Source: UMGS1387 sp045541355 (GTDB lineage Bacteria > Bacillota > Clostridia > Oscillospirales > CAG-382). Taken from it: 19,890 nucleotides of DNA. The stretch lies in contig JAZQIW010000112.1 of assembly GCA_045541355.1 (NCBI GenBank), forward strand, positions 1-19,890. The letters are read 5' to 3'. The translations under genes and the position numbers were made by a program. The notes beneath the pieces were generated by a model. The model saw only the letters and a program-made list of their open reading frames with translations, was not told where the DNA came from and did not search any database. Shown here one piece after another: positions 14,505-19,890 of the stretch (positions are counted from its first letter, which is position 1; each line of letters starts with the position of its first letter).

Positions 14505-14533
14505 ATTTTATCACCCTTGGGGGTATTTGTCAA
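14505..14533 (-). promoter_or_regulatory. Near-consensus promoter of the phospho-signalling operon
   Basis: On the minus strand a perfect TTGACA (14528-14533) is followed after 17 bases by TAAAAT (14505-14510). Start would be near 14498, giving a ~70-base leader before the ATG at 14428. The spacer contains a short symmetric ACCC-TTGG-GGGT (14513-14524), too small to call an operator. The match to consensus suggests constitutive expression. Confidence 0.75.
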
Positions 14534-14600
14534 CAATTTATGAGCTTTTTCTTGTTCGGTAATCGTAAAAACTTTCTTTATTTATATTCATAAAAATCCA

Positions 14601-14629
14601 TTGATTTACCTTTTATACTCAATTATAAT
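14601..14629 (+). promoter_or_regulatory. Promoter of the DMT permease gene
   Basis: TTGATT (14601-14606), a 17-base spacer and TATAAT (14624-14629). Transcription would begin near 14636, with about 30 bases of leader containing TTGGAGG before the ATG at 14666. It is divergent from the operon promoter at 14505-14533, with about 70 bp between the two -35 boxes. Confidence 0.75.
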
Positions 14630-14665
14630 TAGAAACGGATTTTAACAGTTGGAGGAATCATCCCT

Positions 14666-15571
14666 ATGGATTTCAGAAGTTTAATATTCATGCTTATCAT
14701 TATACTGCTATACACGCTGCAAAATTTTTACTGTAAAAAATTTTCGTCAAGCTATGAAGGAAAAGAAGAAAACGCAACTCCCGTTCTTACAATATTCGGC
14801 GGAATAATTGTTTCCATAGTATCATTTTTCTTTTCCGGCTGTATATTTGATGCCGAGCCTCTTACAATCATTCTCGGTATAATCAACGCATTTGCGCTTT
14901 ACGGCTACAACTTTTTCTTACTTAAAGCCTCGGCAAGCGGTCCCTATTCAGTATTGATTGTCTTTTCAATAGCAGGCGGTATTTTCCTGCCGTCTTTGGC
15001 AAAATGGATTGGCTTTGATGAAAGAATGTCCTATACGGCAATGGCTTTTCTTTTGTTGATTATACTTTCCGTATATCTGATGAGTCTCAAAAAGGTATCG
15101 GAAAACGACTCCTCTTCAAACAAAATAACGCCTGCGTTTTTACTTTATTCGCTATGCCTTGGAATATGCAACGGCGTTTATGCGGCAATTCTTGCAATTC
15201 AGCAGGAGTATACTGGAAAGAGTAACAAGGAAGAGTTGATTATGATAACCTTTATCTGTGCCGCCGCAATATCCTTTGTACTTTTACTTATCAAAAAGCA
15301 AAATATTTTTTCTGCCCTGAAGCAGACAAAAAAATCGGGCGCACATCTTCTGATATACGCCCTCAGCGCCGCATTTGCGGTAAATTCACTTGTTATTATT
15401 ATGCTTTTTGACATTGAAACGGGTGTGCTTTACACCGTTCAGAATGCGGGAGTAATGCTGCTCAGTGTAATTCTTTCCGTGCTTGTCTTTAAAGAAAAGC
15501 TTACAAAAATTAATGTTGTCGGCTGTATTCTAATGTCAATAGGACTTGTGGGAATTACTGTTTTTGCATAG
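14666..15571 (+). CDS. DMT/EamA-type permease
   Basis: A 301-residue membrane protein with about ten hydrophobic helices, from SLIFMLIIILLYTLQNFYCKK at the N-terminus to VVGCILMSIGLVGITVFA at the C-terminus. The layout, with two halves each ending in a helix like VLYTVQNAGVMLLSVILSVL followed by FKEKLTKINVVG, is that of the drug/metabolite transporter superfamily. Substrate cannot be told. GGAGG lies 10 bases before the ATG. It is the only complete plus-strand gene in the window and its last 17 bp overlap the end of the hydrolase gene on the other strand. No hairpin terminator follows, so the transcript probably runs into the opposing gene. Confidence 0.8.
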   Translation: MDFRSLIFMLIIILLYTLQNFYCKKFSSSYEGKEENATPVLTIFGGIIVSIVSFFFSGCIFDAEPLTIILGIINAFALYGYNFFLLKASASGPYSVLIVFSIAGGIFLPSLAKWIGFDERMSYTAMAFLLLIILSVYLMSLKKVSENDSSSNKITPAFLLYSLCLGICNGVYAAILAIQQEYTGKSNKEELIMITFICAAAISFVLLLIKKQNIFSALKQTKKSGAHLLIYALSAAFAVNSLVIIMLFDIETGVLYTVQNAGVMLLSVILSVLVFKEKLTKINVVGCILMSIGLVGITVFA

Positions 15572-16307
15572 TTTCCAAAAGGTGCAAAAACGTCTCAAGC
15601 ATACTGCTGAAATCCGTTTTATCATATATGAAGTGTGCGCTTTTAGTAAGAGTGCACACTTTTATATTATCCTTTTTTGGTATATGCTTTAGCGTTTTTG
15701 ATGAAACCAGCTCATCCTTCTTTGACTGGAATATAAATACAGGAACATCCACCGATGCAATTCTTTTCCTTGCGGCATGCGATTCTCTCAAAAGCTCCGT
15801 ATATCTCGGAATCCATCCGAGATACTGCCACAATTTGAGATTGAGGCTTACTCCGTGGGCATTCATATATGCCTTACCAACCTCGTCATCCTCGCCAACA
15901 AGCCCGAACAGCGATTTTATGGAATACTTCACGGCAACAGGCTTTATACCTACAACAAGCGGTGTCTGGAGAAGCATTATTCCCGAAATCTTATCGGGGT
16001 GCTTAATTGCTGCCTCCATTGCAAAAAACGTTCCCATGGAATGAGCAACCACAAGCACGTTTTTATATTTATCGCAAAGCTCATCTGCAATTCTTTCCGT
16101 CTGATTCTTCCATTTTTTCATGGATGCCGCCGAAAAATCCGAAACGGTACCGCCATGCCCCTCAAGAAGAACATTATACACGGCAACCGAGTCGGGCACC
16201 GTTTCGAGAAATTTTGAAAAATGATTTGGGCTTCCGAGAAAACCATGTATAAACAGCACGGCGCAATTTCCGTTGTGTACATGGCGCACAAAAGCATTGT
16301 GTTTCAT
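15555..16307 (-). CDS. Alpha/beta hydrolase (carboxylesterase / monoacylglycerol lipase-like)
   Basis: A 250-residue single-domain alpha/beta hydrolase without signal peptide. The oxyanion region is FIHGFLGSPNHF (19-30), the nucleophile elbow AHSMGTF gives Ser90, the acid is Asp198 in FQSKKDELVS and the base is His225 in KSAHFIYDK. The serine sits in A-H-S-M-G rather than the commoner G-H-S-M-G. Overall it resembles the carboxylesterase Est30 / monoacylglycerol lipase group acting on short or medium acyl esters; the substrate is inference. GGAGG lies before the ATG. It is 33 bp downstream of the metallophosphoesterase gene, suggesting co-transcription. Confidence 0.87.
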   Translation of the reverse strand: MKHNAFVRHVHNGNCAVLFIHGFLGSPNHFSKFLETVPDSVAVYNVLLEGHGGTVSDFSAASMKKWKNQTERIADELCDKYKNVLVVAHSMGTFFAMEAAIKHPDKISGIMLLQTPLVVGIKPVAVKYSIKSLFGLVGEDDEVGKAYMNAHGVSLNLKLWQYLGWIPRYTELLRESHAARKRIASVDVPVFIFQSKKDELVSSKTLKHIPKKDNIKVCTLTKSAHFIYDKTDFSSMLETFLHLLETMQKQ

Positions 16308-16340
16308 CTGTCTGCCTCCACAAGTTATTTCCCGATTCTA

Positions 16341-17315
16341 TCAGTCGATGCCTTCGTCACAGAAATGATGGCAGGCATCAATCTTTCCTTCGGAATTTAT
16401 TCTGAGAACAGTTCCGCCGTTATAGCCCGGTTTATAATAGCAGCCGCGACCTGTCTTTAAAGCATATATAAGGCGTGTTCCTCTATAATTTATGCAGCTT
16501 GTATTTGTATGGTCATGTCCGCACAGATAAAGCTTTGTAGAGCCAAGGGAGGAAATAAGCTCCATCATGCCTTCATCCTCGGGATATGAGCAAATGCCCT
16601 CAAAGTTAAGTCCGAAGCTATCCTTATAGCCTTCATTCCAGCATTCTCCGCCAAGGCTCTTTTCAAAGGTCATATCAGACATATCAACATCCTTTTTGAA
16701 TGCCGCCTCATACGCCTGTCTATATGCATAAATGGGTATATGGGCAATTATTGCCGTTTCATTACAGCCTTCGCTCTGAAGCTGCTTTACGGTACTTTCA
16801 TACCATTCAAGCTGCTGTGGCAAAAGCTTTGCCCACTCCATTACTTCATTACCATCGCTGTTTTTATAGGGCATTCTGTCATGGGTATCCATCATTATAA
16901 TACCGCAGACGGTTCTGTCACCCTCCCTGATGCCGATAACAAAATTTCCGTTACCGAGCTCTCTCGGGCCTTCCTCATACACGAAGTTATTATAGGTTTT
17001 ATACTCGGCAACATATTTATCAATCACCTCTGCCCCACCCTGATTATCATGGTTACCCCATGCAACGGTCCAGGGTATTCCGAAGCCATTGAGAAAATCG
17101 GCAAATTTTGTATATGCCTCGGGAAAGCTCGCCGCGCTTATATCGCCGCTGACGGTTATAAGGTCGGGTTTTACTTCGTCTACAAGTTTATTAACTGTAT
17201 ACACAAGAATCTTTCTTCCGATATGTGTTTCCTCCCACTCGGAAGTCAAAAGCTGAGGGTCGGTAAGGTTAAGAATTACAAAATCTTTTTCTTTAGTTTT
17301 ACTTAATGTAATCAT
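16341..17315 (-). CDS. Calcineurin-like metallophosphoesterase
   Basis: A 324-residue binuclear-metal phosphoesterase without an evident signal peptide or membrane span. The motif set is LTDPQ (18-21, in place of the usual DxH), SGDIS (Asp58), GNHDNQ (87-92), AHIP (191-194) and CGHDHTN (265-271). The DPQ variant, where Gln replaces the first His ligand, also occurs in CPPED1-type relatives, so activity is likely kept. Residues 200-240 form an insertion rich in acidic and aromatic residues. The natural substrate cannot be deduced. CGGAG lies 6 bases before the ATG. First gene of a two-gene unit with the hydrolase; I see no clear promoter between it and the structured repeat upstream. Confidence 0.87.
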   Translation of the reverse strand: MITLSKTKEKDFVILNLTDPQLLTSEWEETHIGRKILVYTVNKLVDEVKPDLITVSGDISAASFPEAYTKFADFLNGFGIPWTVAWGNHDNQGGAEVIDKYVAEYKTYNNFVYEEGPRELGNGNFVIGIREGDRTVCGIIMMDTHDRMPYKNSDGNEVMEWAKLLPQQLEWYESTVKQLQSEGCNETAIIAHIPIYAYRQAYEAAFKKDVDMSDMTFEKSLGGECWNEGYKDSFGLNFEGICSYPEDEGMMELISSLGSTKLYLCGHDHTNTSCINYRGTRLIYALKTGRGCYYKPGYNGGTVLRINSEGKIDACHHFCDEGID

Positions 17316-17337
17316 AAGCAGCTCCGTTTTTTATTTA

Positions 17338-17416
17338 AGTTACTTTTTTGTCAGGCTGGAAGTTCCGCGGCTTTGGGAGTTACTTCTTGTCTGACAGGAA
17401 GTTCCGCGGCTTGCGA
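17338..17416. repeat. Imperfect tandem duplication of a 39-40 bp unit
   Basis: Two units start with AGTTACTT (17338 and 17378) and both contain GGAAGTTCCGCGGCTT (17358-17373 and 17397-17412). One base of length difference lies in the T-rich part. Confidence 0.8.
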
Positions 17417-17429
17417 GCCGCGTTTTCCG

Positions 17430-17453
17430 TTACTTTGTCCCGCGACAAAGTAA
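17430..17453. repeat. Perfect 10-bp hairpin
   Basis: TTACTTTGTC (17430-17439) and GACAAAGTAA (17444-17453) pair around CCGC. The same TTACTT start appears in the tandem units just upstream. Confidence 0.8.
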
Positions 17454-17515
17454 CCAAAGCGCTCCACTCAAAAAGAGGGAGTGGCTCGGTCGGGGACAAT
17501 TTGTACTTTTAATTG

Positions 17516-17569
17516 CTGATTTTGACACAGGCGGTTTTTGAGGTTTTATCTTCGGTTCGTCAAAATCAG
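17516..17569. repeat. Perfect 11-bp inverted repeat
   Basis: CTGATTTTGAC (17516-17526) and GTCAAAATCAG (17559-17569) enclose 32 bases. Part of the structured element. Confidence 0.8.
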
Positions 17570-17680
17570 GGACAAGTGTAACTATGGGCTACATCTCCCC
17601 GACGCTCCGCTGATTCTCCCTCTTTCGCCGTGGTGGCTTATCTCCTACCGTTTGGGGTGGGTGCTGATTTTGGGTTTGTA

Positions 17681-17715
17681 TCGCTTGAACAGTTGCGTTT
17701 ATGCTGTTCAAGCGA
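17681..17715. repeat. Perfect 12-bp hairpin
   Basis: TCGCTTGAACAG (17681-17692) and CTGTTCAAGCGA (17704-17715) enclose an 11-base loop. This is the longest perfect stem in the element; a smaller one (TATCGC/GCGATA, 17723-17736) follows at once. Confidence 0.85.
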
Positions 17716-17841
17716 CGTTTTCTATCGCGGGCGATATCAAACGGGGTTGATGTACATGACCGCGAATTTGCCAACGGGGGCTCCCCGCCGCGAAATTGGG
17801 TGTCGAGCCGTCTCGACCTTTTCACGGTTTCTTTTTGCCAA

Positions 17842-17868
17842 GCTTTTTCTTTTTCTTAAAGAAAAAGC
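17842..17868. repeat. Perfect 11-bp A/T-rich hairpin
   Basis: GCTTTTTCTTT (17842-17852) and AAAGAAAAAGC (17858-17868) close a 5-base loop. It lies 18 bp after the flavin reductase stop and might end that transcript, but no clear U tract follows on the minus strand. Confidence 0.6.
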
Positions 17869-17886
17869 GGAAAAACCACACACATG

Positions 17887-18501
17887 TTACTTCAACTTCT
17901 TTTCAGGTTTTTTAAAATTCTGTGCTTTTCGTTCCTTAGTGCTCTTTTTCATCACGGAATAACCGAAAGTACCGATTTTTTTACCGAGGGCATAATACTC
18001 TCCATGGGCATAGGCGGCAAGGTTTGCCTTCTGCAGGCACAGTTTTCCGTTTTCATCGAGCAATTCTTCATCCACAGAAACGCCGACAATATCAGCGACA
18101 AACATATGATGTGTGCCCATTTCCACCACATCCGTAACCTTACATTCAAGTGCCACGGGGCTTGAAGCAAGAATGGGAGCCGAAACATGCTGTGCCTTTA
18201 CCGTCTCTATGGAATATTTTTTAAATTTATCTACATTCCTGCCGCTATAAGTGCCGCATCTATCGGCGTTTTTCACCATTGCGGTTGTGGTGAGGTTTAT
18301 AACAAACTCGCCGCTGTTTTTTATGAGTTCATAAGAATATCTTTCGGGCCGCACGGAAATATACGTCTTTGGCGGCTGGGTATTCAGAACACCTGTCCAG
18401 GCAACGGTGAAAACATTTCTTTTGCCATCATATTCGCTTGTTACCATCGTCGGCGGCACAGGTGCAATCAGCACCGAGCCCTTCCAGTTTTGTCTTGCCA
18501 T
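17887..18501 (-). CDS. Flavin reductase family protein (FMN-binding split barrel)
   Basis: A 204-residue flavoprotein of the flavin-reductase-like group, expected to bind FMN and to pass electrons from NAD(P)H to flavin or an unknown acceptor. The N-terminal APVPPTMVTSEYDGKRNVFT and the VAWTGVLNTQPPKTYISVRP strand-turn (33-52) are the typical flavin-phosphate region; EFVINLTT (65-72) and the later THHMFVADIVGVSVDEEL strand complete the barrel. The C-terminal tail (185-204) is very basic. Clostridial relatives serve as small soluble flavoproteins of unknown physiological partner. GGAG precedes the ATG, and only 13 bp separate it from the pseudouridine synthase gene upstream, so it is the second gene of that operon. 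Confidence 0.88.
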   Translation of the reverse strand: MARQNWKGSVLIAPVPPTMVTSEYDGKRNVFTVAWTGVLNTQPPKTYISVRPERYSYELIKNSGEFVINLTTTAMVKNADRCGTYSGRNVDKFKKYSIETVKAQHVSAPILASSPVALECKVTDVVEMGTHHMFVADIVGVSVDEELLDENGKLCLQKANLAAYAHGEYYALGKKIGTFGYSVMKKSTKERKAQNFKKPEKKLK

Positions 18502-18514
18502 ACACTATTCTCCG

Positions 18515-19513
18515 TTAAATATCAAAATCAAATCGGCTTTCAAATTCCATACCGTCAAGGTAGGAGAGAATTCCCGAATCTGTTTTAAATGTAAATTTCA
18601 GCTTTTTTGAGCAAAGCATCTGATATTTTGTTCCTGTCTTTGCTTTATGGTTTATTCCGTACTTTCCGTCGCCGACAATGGGACAGCCGATGTACGCAAG
18701 ATGTGCCCTTATCTGGTGGGTTCTGCCTGTTATCAGGTCAACTTCCACAAGGCTTTTTTCACCGTCGGAGCGCAGGGTTTTATACTTTGTGATTACAGTT
18801 TTTATATCATCGTCATACTTTATTCCGAGCTGTCTTTTCCCCTTTTCGGGACTATCGAAAATGTAAACGCGGTTATTCTTCCTATCCTTATAATGATAGT
18901 GCTTTAAAAGCGCCTGCTTCTTTTCGGGTATGCCGTAAACCACCGCATGATACAGCTTTGTCATCTCGCGCATTTTTACTTTTTCGTTCATTATGCGAAG
19001 GCTCTCGGCGTTCTTTGCGGCAATAACAAGTCCTGCGGTGTTACGGTCTAGTCTATTACAAAGAGAAGGTGTGAAGCTAAGCTCGGTTTCGGGGTTATAC
19101 TCGCCCTTTTTATAAAGATATCCGACAAATCTGTCAACTAGGCATATTTCATCATCCTGTGCCTTTTCATCGGGAAGATTTGAATGTACAAGCTCGCCCT
19201 GAGGTTTATCGAGAATCATTATATTCTCATCCTCATAGCAGATATCTCGTGTGGTCAAGGTACATTCGGGAAGTACAAAACGCTGACATGGTTTCGGCTG
19301 TTCGGCATCGAAAAACTCATCGCTTATAAAGCAGGTGATTTCATCGCCGACCGACAGAATATCCTCGGGTTTTGCGTGCTTTGTTCCAATTTTAAAGCAT
19401 TTCTTACGGAAATACTTCTGCAAAAGCGACGGCGGAATATTTTTAAGTGCCTTAAGAAGAAATTTATCTATCCTCTTACCGCTGTCATTTTTGCCAACCG
19501 TTATTTTTCTCAC
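18515..19513 (-). CDS. RluA-family pseudouridine synthase
   Basis: A 332-residue RNA pseudouridine synthase of the RluC/RluD branch. Residues 1-65 form an S4-like RNA-binding domain (GKRIDKFLLKALKNIP, DEITCFI). The catalytic domain has DENIMILDKPQGELVHS (95-111), SLCNRLDRNTAGLVIAAKN (150-168, catalytic Asp156) and LITGRTHQIRAHLAYIGCPI (260-279). The His of the usual HRLD is Asn154, a variant I associate with clostridial relatives. The target uridine in rRNA or tRNA cannot be assigned from sequence. It starts with GTG at 19513, with GAGG seven bases before. First gene of an operon with the flavin reductase gene. Confidence 0.92.
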   Translation of the reverse strand: MRKITVGKNDSGKRIDKFLLKALKNIPPSLLQKYFRKKCFKIGTKHAKPEDILSVGDEITCFISDEFFDAEQPKPCQRFVLPECTLTTRDICYEDENIMILDKPQGELVHSNLPDEKAQDDEICLVDRFVGYLYKKGEYNPETELSFTPSLCNRLDRNTAGLVIAAKNAESLRIMNEKVKMREMTKLYHAVVYGIPEKKQALLKHYHYKDRKNNRVYIFDSPEKGKRQLGIKYDDDIKTVITKYKTLRSDGEKSLVEVDLITGRTHQIRAHLAYIGCPIVGDGKYGINHKAKTGTKYQMLCSKKLKFTFKTDSGILSYLDGMEFESRFDFDI

Positions 19514-19564
19514 AGCTCCGCCTCACTTTCTTTGAGAATTCACAAAATTCATTTTAACTAATTT

Positions 19565-19593
19565 ATTATATCACGATATTCCGAGTTAATCAA
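19565..19593 (-). promoter_or_regulatory. Promoter of the pseudouridine synthase operon
   Basis: On the minus strand TTGATT (19588-19593), 17 bases, then TATAAT (19565-19570). Start near 19558 gives a leader of about 45 bases before the GTG at 19513. Same -35 and -10 hexamers as the DMT permease promoter. Confidence 0.75.
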
Positions 19594-19614
19594 GTATTTG
19601 TATGTGCCAATAAC

Positions 19615-19650
19615 AAAAAAAGCCGTCGCAAAGGACGGCTAATTTTTTTA
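19615..19650 (-). terminator. Terminator of the right-edge gene
   Basis: AGCCGTC (19621-19627) pairs with GACGGCT (19634-19640) around GCAAAG; AAAAAA precedes and a T-rich run follows, so it could work in both directions. On the minus strand it follows the stop codon at 19648-19650 with only 7 bp between and ends in TTTTTTT, insulating the pseudouridine synthase promoter from upstream transcription. Confidence 0.85.
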
Positions 19651-19890
19651 GAAATCAAGGTCTACAAGCTCTGAAATTTGCTCATATGACACTTCCTTGA
19701 AGGCTGCTTCAAACTCTTCATCAAGGAAGGTATGTCTGCTATAAGATGCATGATCGACAAGCTCTGCGTTTTTGAAAATCCACACGAGATTATCTGCCGA
19801 CTTATCATCAGCATTTTCTGCGGCATCTATTATAAACAGGTTTTTATATTCTTCAAGAGATGCTTCATCATCATTTACGTAATATTTACC
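19648..19890 (-). CDS. Unrecognised protein, C-terminal 80 residues
   Basis: An open minus-strand frame enters from the right edge and stops with TAA at 19648-19650. The visible 80 residues are acidic, with an alternation of helices and strands: YYVNDDEASLEEYKNLFIID, then NADDKSADNLVWIFKNAEL, then FLDEEFEAAFKEVSYEQISE, ending LVDLDF. There is no membrane segment, zinc motif or repeat. I do not recognise a family. A following terminator in the right orientation and the sustained open frame support a real gene. Its start and any N-terminal domain lie outside the window. Confidence 0.65.
   Translation of the reverse strand, partial: GKYYVNDDEASLEEYKNLFIIDAAENADDKSADNLVWIFKNAELVDHASYSRHTFLDEEFEAAFKEVSYEQISELVDLDF

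Larger units (their letters stand above)
17338..17870. repeat. Structured non-coding repeat element, inverted-repeat rich
   Basis: The interval 17316-17886 has no convincing gene. About 530 bp of it carries a tandem duplication and at least six inverted repeats (17430-17453, 17464-17484, 17516-17569, 17681-17715, 17802-17817, 17842-17868). Base composition shifts toward GC with short A/T tracts, unlike the flanking genes. It looks like a dispersed intergenic element of the kind scattered in Clostridia genomes, possibly a non-autonomous mobile element. There is no transposase, and no terminal inverted repeats or target duplication that I could identify. No second copy lies in this window. Confidence 0.55.

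Noticed and set aside
17538..17962. Small frames inside the structured intergenic element
   Set aside because: They cross perfect hairpins, lack ribosome sites, and show no domain or membrane pattern; better explained as chance frames in a repeat.

Overview
The window reads as chromosomal DNA of a low-to-mid GC Gram-positive anaerobe of the Clostridia, probably Oscillospiraceae/Ruminococcaceae-like. This is inferred from strong AGGAGG-type ribosome sites, TTGNNN-N17-TATAAT promoters, and clostridial families (EF-G-2-like GTPase, YitT, LUD, SfsA, ScpA next to an M50 protease, zinc-ribbon Ser/Thr kinase). No tRNA, rRNA, CRISPR array, transposase or phage gene is visible. Almost everything is on the minus strand; the exceptions are the truncated gene at the left edge and one DMT transporter.

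Layout. 2-160 (+): tail of a stalk-domain (copper amine oxidase N-like) protein, ending at a perfect palindromic terminator shared with the facing operon. 3582-208 (-): housekeeping operon of a SLOG/DUF1273 protein, LUD protein, TrmL-type tRNA methyltransferase, M50 protease and ScpA. 5823-3757 (-): EF-G-2-like GTPase with its own promoter and terminator. 8211-6077 (-): TspO, SfsA and YitT, ending in a UUCG-loop terminator.

14428-8297 (-): the most interesting region, a seven-gene phosphothreonine-signalling operon. In order it encodes a repeat-rich zinc-ribbon protein with six YPET(V/I)VEE units, a zinc-ribbon Ser/Thr kinase with one membrane anchor, a PP2C phosphatase, a 47-residue membrane protein with a TTG start, an FHA protein with a Cys-rich N-terminus, a second PP2C, and a zinc-ribbon/membrane/stalk-domain protein. 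A near-consensus promoter and a candidate terminator bracket it. I infer that the kinase phosphorylates the Thr in the repeats (and a similar Thr ahead of the FHA domain), that the FHA protein reads these marks and that the PP2Cs erase them. Two linear motifs, ETVVEE-like and E(F/Y)VAPxPxV, tie the repeat protein to the FHA protein. No vWA/TerY partner is present.

14666-15571 (+) is a DMT-type permease transcribed away from this operon; it overlaps tail-to-tail with an alpha/beta hydrolase that follows a metallophosphoesterase. A 571-bp non-coding interval (17316-17886) is packed with inverted repeats and a tandem duplication and looks like a dispersed structured repeat. 19513-17887 (-) is an RluA-type pseudouridine synthase plus flavin reductase operon with a clear promoter. 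The right edge holds the C-terminus of an unrecognised minus-strand protein.
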